Shown: one piece after another, positions 17,881-27,142 of the stretch
How the letters are laid out: each line of letters starts with the position of its first letter
Numbering within the stretch: the first letter of the stretch is position 1
Assembly (NCBI GenBank): GCA_020199905.1
Contig: JAIVJS010000027.1
Location: forward strand, 1 to 49,677
DNA: 49,677 bases
Source: Acidobacteriota bacterium
Lineage (GTDB): Bacteria > Acidobacteriota > Thermoanaerobaculia > UBA5066 > Gp7-AA6
Direction: 5' to 3'
Translations under genes and position numbers: made by a program
Notes under the pieces: model-generated
The model's input: the letters and a program-made list of their open reading frames with translations, nothing else
Databases searched by the model: none
What the model was told of the DNA's origin: nothing

Positions 17881-19338
17881 TTAACGGTCCGAACCCTTCG
17901 ATCCGCTCGTGCTCGTCGTTCCCGAGCTCCCCGTCGTCTCTCCGGTGCCGGAGCCGAGCGCCGTGGACCCGCTGGGACCCTTCGCACCCGTGGAACCGGC
18001 CGAGCCGGAAGACCCCGTCGATCCGGAGGAACCGGCGCCCGCGCCCCACATGCCGCTCGACCCCGAGCCGGAGCTCGACTCCGACCGCATGCTCTGGCTG
18101 TCCCGGCTCTGGTCCTTCTCGTCCTTGTCCTTGTCGCCGCCGCCGAAGAGCGTGCTCAGAATTCCCTGCTTCACCCGAAGCCGGTTGTGGACTTCCTTCA
18201 CGCCATTGACGTTTTCGATGGCCTCTTCCGCCATTCGCTTCGTGCGGCGCTCGTCGACCGTGCCCTCGAGCGTGACCTCGCCGTTCTCGACCCGGACCTC
18301 GATGTCCGACGCGTCGATGTCGGCGTGCTGCTCGAGCCGTTCGCTGACGTCCTCGCGGATGCGCTCATCCGAACGCGTATACCCCTTCGGGCCGCGGCCA
18401 CTGAACCGGCCGCGCTGCGGCGATTCCTGCCCGTATCCGCCGCCGAAATTCTGCGAGGTTCCCGAGCCGCTGCCCTGCGAACCGTAGGGCTGAGAGCTGC
18501 CGGACCCGAACGACGATCCGCCGCCGGTCTGGCCGTAGCCCTGGCTGCCGCCATACATGCCGCCGCCCTGGGAACCGTATCCGGTGGAGGAACCGCTTCC
18601 GCCGTATCCGCCCTGAGAACCGTAGCTCCCCGACGAACCGTACCCGCCCTGCGAGCCGCTTCCCGAACCGAACCCCTGCGACCCGCTCGAGGAACCGTAG
18701 CCGCCTTGCGATCCGTAGCTGCCGCCCTGGGATCCGTAGCCGCCCGACGAGCCGGACCCGCTGCCCTGAGAGCCGTAGCCCTGAAAGCCCGATGAGCCCG
18801 GCGAGCCTTGAGATCCGTAGTTCTGCCACCCCTGCGAGCCGTAGCCCTGCGAGCCCGGAGACCCGTAGTTCTGCGAACCCTGGTAACCGGAGCTCTGCGA
18901 GCCGTAACCCTGGGAGCCGGCTCCCTGCGAACCGTAATTCTGCGAGCCGAAGCTTCCCTGGGACCCGTATCCCTGTGAGCCGCTCCCGGAAGAGGATCCT
19001 CCGCCGAATCCGCTGGAAGAGCCTTGTGACCCATACCCGCCCTGGGAGCCGGAGCCCGGCGAACCGCTGCCGAAGCTGGAGCCGCCGCCGTATCCGTAGC
19101 CTCCGAAACCACCGGAGGTTCCGTACCCGGGGGAGCCGCTCGTTCCGCTCGTCCCCTCCGACGAACCCCAGGAGGAAGACTCACCGCCCTGAGAAGATTG
19201 CCCGGGCCGCCAATCCGGCTGCCCCGATATCGAGCCGCCCTGCTGGCCGGTGCCCCGCCCGCGCTCACTGCGATTGCGTTCCTCTTCTTCGCGATCCCGG
19301 TCGCGATCCCGGCCATAGCCGAAGTTCTGATCCACCAT
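17881..19338 (-). CDS. BON-domain protein with long YGSQ-rich low-complexity region
   Basis: 485 residues. Residues 1-40 are highly charged (RDRDRDREEEERNR). Residues about 45-305 are almost only Gly, Ser, Tyr and Gln, with twelve exact YGSQ units and many variants. A linker RGPKGYTRSDERIREDV leads into a BON domain (about 320-385: DIEVRVENGEVTLEGTV, VNGVKEVHNRLRV), a fold of OsmY-like proteins often thought to bind phospholipid or act in the envelope. A Ser/Gly/Thr tail ends it. No signal peptide is visible. BON proteins with a GRGPKGY.RSDERI opening are known in other bacteria, but this spacing of aromatic residues closely recalls prion-like domains such as that of human FUS. GGGGGAG before the ATG is a strong ribosome site. 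Confidence 0.88.
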   Translation of the reverse strand: MVDQNFGYGRDRDRDREEEERNRSERGRGTGQQGGSISGQPDWRPGQSSQGGESSSWGSSEGTSGTSGSPGYGTSGGFGGYGYGGGSSFGSGSPGSGSQGGYGSQGSSSGFGGGSSSGSGSQGYGSQGSFGSQNYGSQGAGSQGYGSQSSGYQGSQNYGSPGSQGYGSQGWQNYGSQGSPGSSGFQGYGSQGSGSGSSGGYGSQGGSYGSQGGYGSSSGSQGFGSGSGSQGGYGSSGSYGSQGGYGGSGSSTGYGSQGGGMYGGSQGYGQTGGGSSFGSGSSQPYGSQGSGSGTSQNFGGGYGQESPQRGRFSGRGPKGYTRSDERIREDVSERLEQHADIDASDIEVRVENGEVTLEGTVDERRTKRMAEEAIENVNGVKEVHNRLRVKQGILSTLFGGGDKDKDEKDQSRDSQSMRSESSSGSGSSGMWGAGAGSSGSTGSSGSAGSTGAKGPSGSTALGSGTGETTGSSGTTSTSGSKGSDR

Positions 19339-19544
19339 GTCTCCCCCTTTCAGGAAAATCCCTTGTGCTGCCGGGCGTTTTCCCAGGTGGAGAGACCAGA
19401 TGCGTTGCGCCGGACAGAGTCAAAAGTAGCAACAAATGTGCCGGGGGAGGATCCCGAGAAAGCCGCGCGGAGGCGCTTTTCCGGGCCAAAAACGTGGATT
19501 GGCAATGACCCGGATCCGACGGAACGCGGCGAAGTCGCCGACGG

Positions 19545-21155
19545 TTACAACAGGCGCCGGTAGTTTTCCGCGGTCTGCTTCCAGACGGTGACGCCGCAGA
19601 ATCGATCGCCTTCGGGACAGACCGGCCGGACGCCCGCGTGGTGGCGCAGCGTGCACGGCGGAAGGAGCCAGGGGCCGATGCGCGGATTGACGTCGCGGAT
19701 CTGAAGAGCCTCGTCGAGAGACGCCCGCCAGATCTCTTCCTGGGCGTTGTAGCAGAGCCGCATCGCGAACTTATGGTGGAGATTCAGCAGATCCGCGGAC
19801 TCGGTGAAGCGGATCGACACGGCGTTGGGAAGAAGATACGCGGCGTATTCGTCCGGCACCCCGCGAGAGCGTAGAAGCCCGATCGCTTCCCACGTCTCTT
19901 CCATCGTCCGCCGGTAGAGCTCGGCCGCCTCGGGCAGGTCGGGCACCAGCATCGGCACGATGTAGTCGGGCTCGTCGGTCAGGTAGGCGGGAAGCGCCGG
20001 GCGCGAGGCCGGAGTCATTCGGTGCCGCTGGTCCTGGCTGTCGGCAGTGTGGGAGAGCTTCTTGCGAAACGTGTAGGAGGGATGGAAGAGCGCGCGGGAC
20101 AGCTTGCCGTGCGTCGTGAGCGTCAGGGTCTCCCCGAGGAGGGGGTTCTTCGCCGGGTCGAGAGCGAGAGCGATGGCGTCGCCGTCCGAGAGCGCGCCCC
20201 GCGGCAGGCCGAGGACCTCCCGGACCGCCGACGCGAGCAGTTCCTCGTTGTTCGCCTTCCAGTCCACGAGGCGGGAGACGCGGCCGTCGAGCTCCCGGTC
20301 GAACTCCTCGCGAAACGCGCGGCTCAACGCGGACGCGCCGCCGCCGGTCGGCGCGGGAGAGCCCCGCTGCGCCCCAAAGAGCGCGTACTCGGGCGTTTCC
20401 TCGAGAGGAATCGGATCCTGGAGGACGCTCCGGTACAGCGGATCGTGCCGCAGGACTTCCTCGACCATCTGTCCGACGACGTCCCGCTGCTCCGTGGGCG
20501 TGTCGGACGATTCGCAGAGACGCCAGTACCGGAAGAGCGTGATGCCCGAGACCGTGTGGTACAGGTACGAGAAAGTGGCGACCGGCAGCACGTACCGGGC
20601 AATTTCCTGCGCCCGCTTCTGCACCGCGCCAGCGAACCGGACGAGGCCGTCCCCGCGCGTGCGTCCCGGAAAGATCCCGAAGTAGCGCTGACCGGCCAGG
20701 GGCGTCAGAAGCGCCGTGAGCTTCTCGTACGCGGACTGCTGGCGGCGCGCCGCCGTTTCGAAGAGATCGCGTTCCGCCGGGAGCATCGGCGGGACCGCGT
20801 ACTGCCCCGCCTTGACCTCGACGTAGCGCTGGGACACCTGCTCGGAGTTGTAGAACGGATGGCTGTGGAGAAAGCTCCAGAGAAACTGCCGCGACACGTT
20901 CTCGATCGCAAACTGAAAGTGAGCATGCTGGAAGGTCGTGTGGTGGCCGGCCCCGTAAATAGAGCGCGCCAGCGCGTCGCGGCGCTCGGGCCTCGCGGAG
21001 GCCTGGTCCTCGGTGACGATTCCCTTCGCCGAGTAGCAGGTCCGCGCGGTCGCGACGACGTTCTCGAACGGGCGCGCGAACGCGTTGACGAGGCGAACCT
21101 TCGGCCGCGGAGAGGAAAAGGAAAAAGACGTTTCCGTGCTGGGAAGAGAGGACAT
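19545..21155 (-). CDS. Double-length ThyX-like (flavin-dependent thymidylate synthase family) protein
   Basis: 536 residues, about twice a normal ThyX. The first half has SIYGAGHHTTFQHAHFQFAI and NSEQVSQRYVEV, which match the ThyX active region, but the signature RHR-x7-S is replaced: the aligned stretch reads SFLHSHPFYNSEQVS. The second half contains DQRHRMTPAS and a ThyX-like helix set (LLPNAVSIRFTESADL, RLCYNAQEEIW). This fits two ThyX domains in one chain with altered signature residues. Canonical ThyX methylates dUMP with folate, FAD and NADPH; whether this protein does so is uncertain. The C-terminal part has several Cys residues (CTLRHH, VCPEGDRFCG). Confidence 0.8.
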   Translation of the reverse strand: MSSLPSTETSFSFSSPRPKVRLVNAFARPFENVVATARTCYSAKGIVTEDQASARPERRDALARSIYGAGHHTTFQHAHFQFAIENVSRQFLWSFLHSHPFYNSEQVSQRYVEVKAGQYAVPPMLPAERDLFETAARRQQSAYEKLTALLTPLAGQRYFGIFPGRTRGDGLVRFAGAVQKRAQEIARYVLPVATFSYLYHTVSGITLFRYWRLCESSDTPTEQRDVVGQMVEEVLRHDPLYRSVLQDPIPLEETPEYALFGAQRGSPAPTGGGASALSRAFREEFDRELDGRVSRLVDWKANNEELLASAVREVLGLPRGALSDGDAIALALDPAKNPLLGETLTLTTHGKLSRALFHPSYTFRKKLSHTADSQDQRHRMTPASRPALPAYLTDEPDYIVPMLVPDLPEAAELYRRTMEETWEAIGLLRSRGVPDEYAAYLLPNAVSIRFTESADLLNLHHKFAMRLCYNAQEEIWRASLDEALQIRDVNPRIGPWLLPPCTLRHHAGVRPVCPEGDRFCGVTVWKQTAENYRRLL

Positions 21156-21216
21156 TGCCTGGCGCGATTATCGCTCTTTTGAGGCCGCCGGGCGCCGGGC
21201 CCTCCGCGCGCGCTTC

Positions 21217-21269
21217 GAAGGGCGAAGGGCCGGACGGCGGACGGCGAACGGCGAACGGTGAACGGCGAA
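21217..21269. repeat. Heptanucleotide tract (GAACGGC family)
   Basis: Consecutive 7-mers GAAGGGC x2, then GGACGGC x2, GAACGGC, GAACGGT, GAACGGC. It lies in the divergent gap between the ThyX-like and cysteine desulfurase genes, with no core copy. Confidence 0.88.
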
Positions 21270-21347
21270 ATACCCCGCATTCCACGGACGTTTCCACCAC
21301 GCGGGGAAAAAACGGTACGCTCCTCTTTCAGCCGGCCCCCACTCTCT

Positions 21348-22589
21348 ATGAAGCTGCCCATCTATCTGGACAATCACGCGACGACGCCCGTCGATCCCCG
21401 TGTGCTGGACGCGATGATGCCGTACCTGACGACGGCGTTCGGCAACTCGGGCTCCCGCAGCCACGTGTTCGGCTGGGAGGCGGAGGCGGCGGTCGACGAA
21501 GCGCGGCACCAGGTCGCCTCTGCCATGAACGCGGCGGACAAGGACGTCATCTTCACGAGCGGTGCGACCGAGTCGAACAATCTCGCGATCTTCGGCGTCG
21601 CGCGCGCCTACTCCCAGAAGGGCGATCACATCGTCACCGGAAAGACCGAGCACCACGCGGTGATCGACGTGTGCCGGACCCTCGAGAAGGAGGGCTTCCG
21701 GGTCACGTACCTCGATCCCGACCCGACCGGACGGATCTCCGCGGAGTCCGTTACGGAAGCCCTGACGGACCGCACGGTGCTCGTGACTCTCATGCTGGCG
21801 AACAACGAGATCGGGACCGTCCACCCGATCGCGGAGATCGGGGGGGTCTGCCGCGCGCGCGGCATCCTCTTCCACACCGACGCGGTGCAGGGGTTTGCAA
21901 AGATTCCGTTCGACGTTGAGTCGATGAAGGTCGATCTCGCCTCCGTCTCCGGGCACAAGATCTACGCGCCCAAGGGCGTGGGCGCTCTCTACGTGCGGGG
22001 CCGGAATCCCCGTGTCCGCCTCGCTCCGCTCTTCGTCGGAGGCGGACAGGAGCGCGGGCTGCGCTCGGGCACGCTGAACGTCCCCGGCATCGCGGCGCTC
22101 GGCAAGGCGTCTCACATCGGCCTCTCCGAACGCGACGAAGAGGCCTCCCGGCTGAGGGCCCTGCGTGCCCGTCTCCTCGACGGTATCTCGGGCGCCCTGC
22201 CGGGCGTGACGCTGAACGGAGCGCCGCTGCCCGCGATCGAGCCGGACGGCGGCCTCTCTCCGGGCGAGCCCGAGCACCGGCTGCCGGGTAATCTCAATCT
22301 CTCCTTCGCCGGCGTCGAGGGCGAGGCTCTGCTGATGGGGATGAAGGACGTCGCCGTTTCGTCCGGCTCCGCGTGCACTTCGGCATCGCTCCAGCCGTCT
22401 CACGTTCTGAAAGCGGTCGGCGTCGACGACGACCTGGCGCACGCCTCGATCCGATTCGGCCTCGGACGCTTCACGACAGCGGAGGAGATCGACTTCGCAG
22501 TCGCCGCCACCACGGCGGCCGTGCGGCGTCTTCGCGAGCTCTCGCCGATGCTTTCGGCGCGGATCGCCGGCCCGGTCGACCGCGCCTAG
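21348..22589 (+). CDS. Cysteine desulfurase (NifS/IscS type)
   Basis: 413 residues. It removes sulfur from cysteine with PLP for iron-sulfur clusters and thio-modifications. Typical features are [14 protein letters not shown] at the start, [11 protein letters not shown], the His in [14 protein letters not shown], the PLP lysine in [10 protein letters not shown] (about residue 205) and the mobile active cysteine loop [10 protein letters not shown] (about residue 345). It is slightly longer than IscS because of a small insertion near [20 protein letters not shown]. No IscU or regulator follows; the next gene is mfd, 20 bases downstream. Confidence 0.95.
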   Translation: MKLPIYLDNHATTPVDPRVLDAMMPYLTTAFGNSGSRSHVFGWEAEAAVDEARHQVASAMNAADKDVIFTSGATESNNLAIFGVARAYSQKGDHIVTGKTEHHAVIDVCRTLEKEGFRVTYLDPDPTGRISAESVTEALTDRTVLVTLMLANNEIGTVHPIAEIGGVCRARGILFHTDAVQGFAKIPFDVESMKVDLASVSGHKIYAPKGVGALYVRGRNPRVRLAPLFVGGGQERGLRSGTLNVPGIAALGKASHIGLSERDEEASRLRALRARLLDGISGALPGVTLNGAPLPAIEPDGGLSPGEPEHRLPGNLNLSFAGVEGEALLMGMKDVAVSSGSACTSASLQPSHVLKAVGVDDDLAHASIRFGLGRFTTAEEIDFAVAATTAAVRRLRELSPMLSARIAGPVDRA

Positions 22590-22608
22590 GAGGCTGTCTC
22601 TCGACGCC

Positions 22609-25600
22609 ATGCTCGCGGATCTCGTCTCGGGATTTCCTTCGTACGTCGATCTGCTCGCGCGCGTTCGCCGCGCCGAGCGTCCGGTCGTTGCGGGCGCGGC
22701 GGGGGCTCTCCCCGGCATCCTTCTGGCGGCTCTGGCGCGGGAGCTGGAGCGTCCCCTCGCCATCGTGGTCCCGGACGAGAAGGCCTCGGAATCGCTCACG
22801 GGCGATCTCGTCGCGGCCGGCGTGACCCGCGTTTTTCACGCGCCCGCGCCCACGCTGACGCCGTATCAGCGGATCCCGCCCTCCTTAAAAGCGAGGCGGG
22901 ACGAGTTCGGCCTCCTCTCGGCCTTGCGGGAGCCGGCGTCGGTCCGCGCCGTCGTGCTCCCGGCGCGGTCTCTCTTCGCCCGGCTGCCTTCGCCGGAAGT
23001 CTTCGGCGAGCTTCTGCTGTCGCTCTCCCAGGGCGAGGAGATCTCGCTGCCGCGGTTCGTCGCGCGGCTCACGGCCGTCGGCTACCGCCGGTGCGATCTC
23101 GTGGTCGAGACCGGGGACCTGGCGGTGCGCGGCGGGCTGTTCGACGTGTTCGCGCCGGACCGCGACCTGCCCGTGCGGGTGGAGCTCGACGGCGACCGCA
23201 TCGCTTCGATTCGCGTGTTCGATCCCGACACCCAGCGCTCGCGCGAGCGCCTGGAGTCCGTCGTCCTGCCGCCCTTCGCCGTCGCCCGGGAATCCGACGA
23301 AGAGCGCGGAATGCTGACGGAGCGGCTGGGCCGCTATCCCTCCGAAGTCGAGCGCCTCGTCTTTGCACCGGCCGTCTCTCCGATGCCCGCCGGATGGCTC
23401 GATCACGCCGCCGGGGCGCTCCTCGCCGTGTTCGAGCCCGCGGCGGTGGAGGAGGAGATCGCGGCGTTCGCGGAGCGGCTCGCCGCCGACCGCGACCCCG
23501 ATCGCGACCCGTTCCTCCCGGAAGAGCTGGCGCATCCCGCCGACCGCATCCGCGGCGCGATCGCCGAAGCGGCGGTGCGCTTCGACCGCGTCGGCTTGAG
23601 CGGCGACCGCGCGCTCCTGCGCCTCCCCGCCGAGGCGATTCCGGGCCACGCGGGCCGGACCCGCGAGGCCGCAGAGGAGATCGCCAGGGCTCTCGCGGAC
23701 GGCGAAGAGGCCTTCGTCGCGGTCCGGCCGACGGGAGGCGCCGAGAAGCTGAGGCGCTTCGCGCTCGAGTACGGGCTCCACGTCTCGTCGGAGCGGAGCG
23801 CCGGAACCGTGATCTGCGTACCCGCCGAGATCTCGGGCGGTTTTCGCATGCGGGATCCGCGCGTGTCGGTCTATTCGGAGGGCGAGATCTTCGGCGAGGA
23901 AAAGCCGGTCTCGACGTCGCGCCGCCGCCCGTCGGAAGCCTTCCTGTCCGACCTGCGGGACTTGAAGCTCGGCGACGCCGTCGTCCATCGGGATTACGGG
24001 ATCGGCGTCTTTCAGGGCTTGAAGCGCGTGCCGGTCGAAGGGGAAGAGCGCGAGTTCATGGCGATCGGGTACGCCGACGAGAAGCGGCTCCTGCTTCCCG
24101 TCGAGCGGTTCGACCTCGTCCAGAAGTACTCGGGTCTCGAAGGCGTCGAGCCCGCGCTCGACAAGCTCGGCGGCGCCGGCTGGGCGAGGCGCAAGGCGTC
24201 CGTCAAGAAGGCCATGCGCGACATGACCGACCAGCTGCTGAAGCTCTACGCCCGCCGCAGCCTCGCCGACGGATTCTCCTTCTCGAAGGACTCGCCGTGG
24301 CAGAAGGAGTTCGAAGACGCCTTCGAGTATGTCGAGACCCCGGACCAGGCGCAGGCGATCGCGGACGTCAAGCGCGACATGCAGTCGTCGAAGCCGATGG
24401 ACCGGCTCCTCTGTGGCGACGTCGGCTACGGGAAAACGGAAGTCGCGATGCGCGCGGCGTTCAAGGCGGTGCTCGACGGCAAGCAGGTGGCCGTCCTGGC
24501 CCCCACGACGATCCTCGCGGACCAGCACTTCCGAACGTTCCGGCGCCGGTTCGCCGCCTTTCCCGTCTCGATCGACCTGCTCTCCCGATTCCGCAGCCCG
24601 AAGGAACAGAAGGCGATCGTCAGGACGGTCGCCGACGGCACGGTGGACATCCTGATCGCGACGCACCGGATGCTGGCGAAGGACCTCGCGTTCCGCGACC
24701 TGGGCCTCTTGATCGTGGACGAAGAGCAGAGGTTCGGCGTCGCCCAGAAGGAGCGACTCAAGGAATGGAAGACGTCGATCGACGTGCTCTCGATGTCCGC
24801 GACGCCGATCCCGCGCTCGCTCCACCTGTCGCTCTCGGGACTGCGCGACCTCTCGATCATCGAGACGCCGCCGCGCGACCGGCTCGCGATCGAGACGCAG
24901 GTGGTCCCGCGAAAGGGCGAGGTGATCCGGGAGGCGATCGAGGCGGAGCTCGAGCGCGGCGGCCAGGTCTTCTTCGTCCACAACCGGGTCGAGTCGATCG
25001 GCCGCGTCCGCGACGAGCTCGAAACCCTGCTGCCCGGGCTGCGGATCGCCGTGGCGCACGGCGCCATGCGCGAGAACGAGCTCGAGAAGGCGATGCTCCG
25101 GTTCACGTCTCGAGAGGCCGACCTCCTCCTCGCGACCACGATCATCGAGAACGGCCTCGACATCCCGTCCGCCAACACGATCCTGATCGACCGCGCCGAG
25201 GCGTACGGGCTGGCGCAGCTCTATCAGCTGCGGGGACGGGTGGGCCGCAGCGACAAGGCCGCCTCCGCGTTTCTGCTCGTGCACGAGACCGCGGCGCTCT
25301 CCGACACGGCGAGGCGCCGGCTCGCCTCGATCCAGGAGTTCTGCGACCTGGGCGCCGGATTCCGCATCGCCGCCAAGGACCTCGAGATCCGCGGATCGGG
25401 CAACATCCTCGGAGGCGAGCAGTCGGGACAGATCGCTTCCGTCGGCTTCGAGACTTATCTCTCCCTGCTCGAGGAGTCGATCCGCGAGATCCAGGGGGAG
25501 GAGCCGATCCCCGAACGCGCCGTCACGCTGTCGCTCGGGCTCGACCTGACGATTCCGCCGTCTTACGTGGCGGACGAGAACTGGCGCATGATGATCTACA

Positions 25601-25944
25601 AGAAAATCGCACGCGCCCGCGACGACGGGGAGCTCGAAGAGACGGCGCGAGAGATCGCCGACCGCTTCGGCGAGCCGCCCGCCGCCGTGCGCCGGCTGGT
25701 CGAATACGCCCGCCTGCGCTCGCGGGCGGAGCGCGCAGGCGTGACGTCCCTGACGCGCCAGAGCGGGCAGGTGCACCTCCGGTTCGCCGAGGACGCCCGG
25801 GTCGACGGGGCCCGGCTGACCGAGTTCGTGCGGCAGACGCGCGGCGCCCGCCTCTCCCCGGCCCGTGTCCTGACCGTTCCGTCGCCTCCGGGAGAAGCTC
25901 TTCTGCCGGCGATGACGGGCTGGCTCGTGGAGCTGGCGGGATGA
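22609..25944 (+). CDS. mfd: Transcription-repair coupling factor
   Basis: 1111 residues, full length. It pushes stalled RNA polymerase off DNA lesions and recruits UvrA. In order: UvrB-like N-terminal domains (residues 1 to about 400), an RNA-polymerase-binding CarD-like domain (LGDAVVHRDYGIGVFQGL, about residue 452), the translocase with Walker A GDVGYGKTE (about 603), DEEQ box VDEEQRFGV (about 703) and SATPIPRSLH, and the C-terminal TRCF domain (NWRMMIYKKIA, about 985). AGGAGG occurs 15 bases before the ATG. The stop codon is followed immediately by heptanucleotide repeats. Confidence 0.97.
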   Translation: MLADLVSGFPSYVDLLARVRRAERPVVAGAAGALPGILLAALARELERPLAIVVPDEKASESLTGDLVAAGVTRVFHAPAPTLTPYQRIPPSLKARRDEFGLLSALREPASVRAVVLPARSLFARLPSPEVFGELLLSLSQGEEISLPRFVARLTAVGYRRCDLVVETGDLAVRGGLFDVFAPDRDLPVRVELDGDRIASIRVFDPDTQRSRERLESVVLPPFAVARESDEERGMLTERLGRYPSEVERLVFAPAVSPMPAGWLDHAAGALLAVFEPAAVEEEIAAFAERLAADRDPDRDPFLPEELAHPADRIRGAIAEAAVRFDRVGLSGDRALLRLPAEAIPGHAGRTREAAEEIARALADGEEAFVAVRPTGGAEKLRRFALEYGLHVSSERSAGTVICVPAEISGGFRMRDPRVSVYSEGEIFGEEKPVSTSRRRPSEAFLSDLRDLKLGDAVVHRDYGIGVFQGLKRVPVEGEEREFMAIGYADEKRLLLPVERFDLVQKYSGLEGVEPALDKLGGAGWARRKASVKKAMRDMTDQLLKLYARRSLADGFSFSKDSPWQKEFEDAFEYVETPDQAQAIADVKRDMQSSKPMDRLLCGDVGYGKTEVAMRAAFKAVLDGKQVAVLAPTTILADQHFRTFRRRFAAFPVSIDLLSRFRSPKEQKAIVRTVADGTVDILIATHRMLAKDLAFRDLGLLIVDEEQRFGVAQKERLKEWKTSIDVLSMSATPIPRSLHLSLSGLRDLSIIETPPRDRLAIETQVVPRKGEVIREAIEAELERGGQVFFVHNRVESIGRVRDELETLLPGLRIAVAHGAMRENELEKAMLRFTSREADLLLATTIIENGLDIPSANTILIDRAEAYGLAQLYQLRGRVGRSDKAASAFLLVHETAALSDTARRRLASIQEFCDLGAGFRIAAKDLEIRGSGNILGGEQSGQIASVGFETYLSLLEESIREIQGEEPIPERAVTLSLGLDLTIPPSYVADENWRMMIYKKIARARDDGELEETAREIADRFGEPPAAVRRLVEYARLRSRAERAGVTSLTRQSGQVHLRFAEDARVDGARLTEFVRQTRGARLSPARVLTVPSPPGEALLPAMTGWLVELAG

Positions 25945-26061
25945 GACGGGAGACGGGAGGCGGCAGGCGGGAGGCCGGAGGGGCGGGACCGGAATCGGTA
26001 ATCGGGAATCGGGAATCAAAACTCTGTACGGTCAACGTTCAGCGCTCACCGCTCAACCTCG
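25943..26061. repeat. Composite repeat without core
   Basis: GAGACGG/GAGGCGG heptamers, then GGAATCG heptamers, then GTTCAGC/GCTCAAC heptamers. The order equals that of core-bearing copies in reverse orientation, but the palindromic core is missing. Confidence 0.82.
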
Positions 26062-26098
26062 GAAAGATTCGATAGAGTCGTGCTGTTGTGGAGCCCCT

Positions 26099-27091
26099 AT
26101 GAAGATCCGAACCCTCCTCATCGTTCCTCTTGCTCTGATGGCCTCCGCCGCGACTTGCCCGGCTGGCGAGCTCGTCGAGCGGATCGTGGCGCGCGTCAAT
26201 GACCGGCTGATCACGCAGTCCGAGTTCGACCGGCGGGTCACGGCCGCGCAGAACGCGCCGAACGCCCCCTCGGACAGGACGCAGCTCAGGAAGGACACCC
26301 TGGAAGACATGATCCGCGAGAGGCTCATCGACGAGCGGGCGAAGGAGCTCGGCCCTACGGTGTCGGCCTCGGATGCGGAAGTCGACGAGGCCGTCGAGCG
26401 GGTGAAGCGCCAGTACAACCTCGCGACCGACCAGGAATTCGATGCGGCGTTGGGCTCCTCGAACATGACCAGAGACGATCTGAAGCGGCAGATGCGCGAG
26501 ACGATCACGCTCCAGAAGGTGATCGGACGCGACGTCACCGGCAAGATGGACGTGAGCGACGACATGCTGCGCAGCGAGTACGAACGTCAGAAGGAGAAGA
26601 TCTACCGCGTGCCTCCGCAGGCTCGGGTCTACGAAATCGTGATCCGTTTCACGGCCTCCGATCCGGCAGCGCGCGAGCGCGCCGTCGCCCGGATGGAGGA
26701 GGTGCGCGGACGGCTCGCCTCCGGAGGAAAGTTCGAGGACCTCGCGAAGGAGTACTCCGAAGGAAACGCGAAGAATCGGGGAGGAGACCTCGGAATGGTC
26801 TCGCAGGGCGAGCTCCTGCCGGCGCTCGACGCGGCGGTCTTCTCCTCTGAGACTCCGTCCGAGTTTCCCGCTCCCGTTCTGCTGCCCGCGTCGATCCACC
26901 TCTTCCGCGTCACCGACCGGAAGACGGCGGGATACAAGCCGTTTGCCGAGGTGAGCGAAGACCTGAAGAAGCGGATCGGGGAAAACCTCTACGACAAGCG
27001 GTTTTCCGAGTTCATCCAGCATCTGCGCCGCGAGGCCTTCATCAAGATCTACGACCCCGTGCTCGCGAAGGCGGAAGAAAAGAAGGGCTGA
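26099..27091 (+). CDS. Parvulin-type peptidyl-prolyl isomerase / SurA-like chaperone
   Basis: 330 residues. A signal peptide (IRTLLIVPLALMASAATCPAG) is followed by ERIVARVNDRLITQSEFDRR, the usual opening of SurA/PrsA-like proteins, a helical chaperone part, and one PpiC rotamase domain at about 180-275 (RVYEIVIRF, GKFEDLAKEYSEG, GGDLGMVSQGEL, HLFRVTDRK). It probably helps fold envelope proteins in the periplasm. A cysteine in the signal region (ATCPAG) could instead be a lipobox, giving an anchored form. SurA has two PpiC domains; here only one is seen. Confidence 0.88.
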   Translation: MKIRTLLIVPLALMASAATCPAGELVERIVARVNDRLITQSEFDRRVTAAQNAPNAPSDRTQLRKDTLEDMIRERLIDERAKELGPTVSASDAEVDEAVERVKRQYNLATDQEFDAALGSSNMTRDDLKRQMRETITLQKVIGRDVTGKMDVSDDMLRSEYERQKEKIYRVPPQARVYEIVIRFTASDPAARERAVARMEEVRGRLASGGKFEDLAKEYSEGNAKNRGGDLGMVSQGELLPALDAAVFSSETPSEFPAPVLLPASIHLFRVTDRKTAGYKPFAEVSEDLKKRIGENLYDKRFSEFIQHLRREAFIKIYDPVLAKAEEKKG

Positions 27092-27142
27092 GCCGTCCGC
27101 GTCGAGATTCCGCTTCCCGCATTCTTCTCGTTCGACGGCGTC

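Noticed and set aside
17881-19338. Possible CRISPR or tandem DNA repeat array
   Set aside because: The repetition is of codons for YGSQ in one open frame with no regular spacers; it is a low-complexity protein.
21258-21347. N-terminal extension of the cysteine desulfurase
   Set aside because: It is encoded by heptamer repeat and spacer; family similarity starts exactly at the ATG at 21348.
22885-26019. 1044-codon open frame opposite mfd
   Set aside because: Mirror of a high-G+C gene; the translation is Arg/Asp/Gly-rich without domains, and mfd on the other strand is certain.
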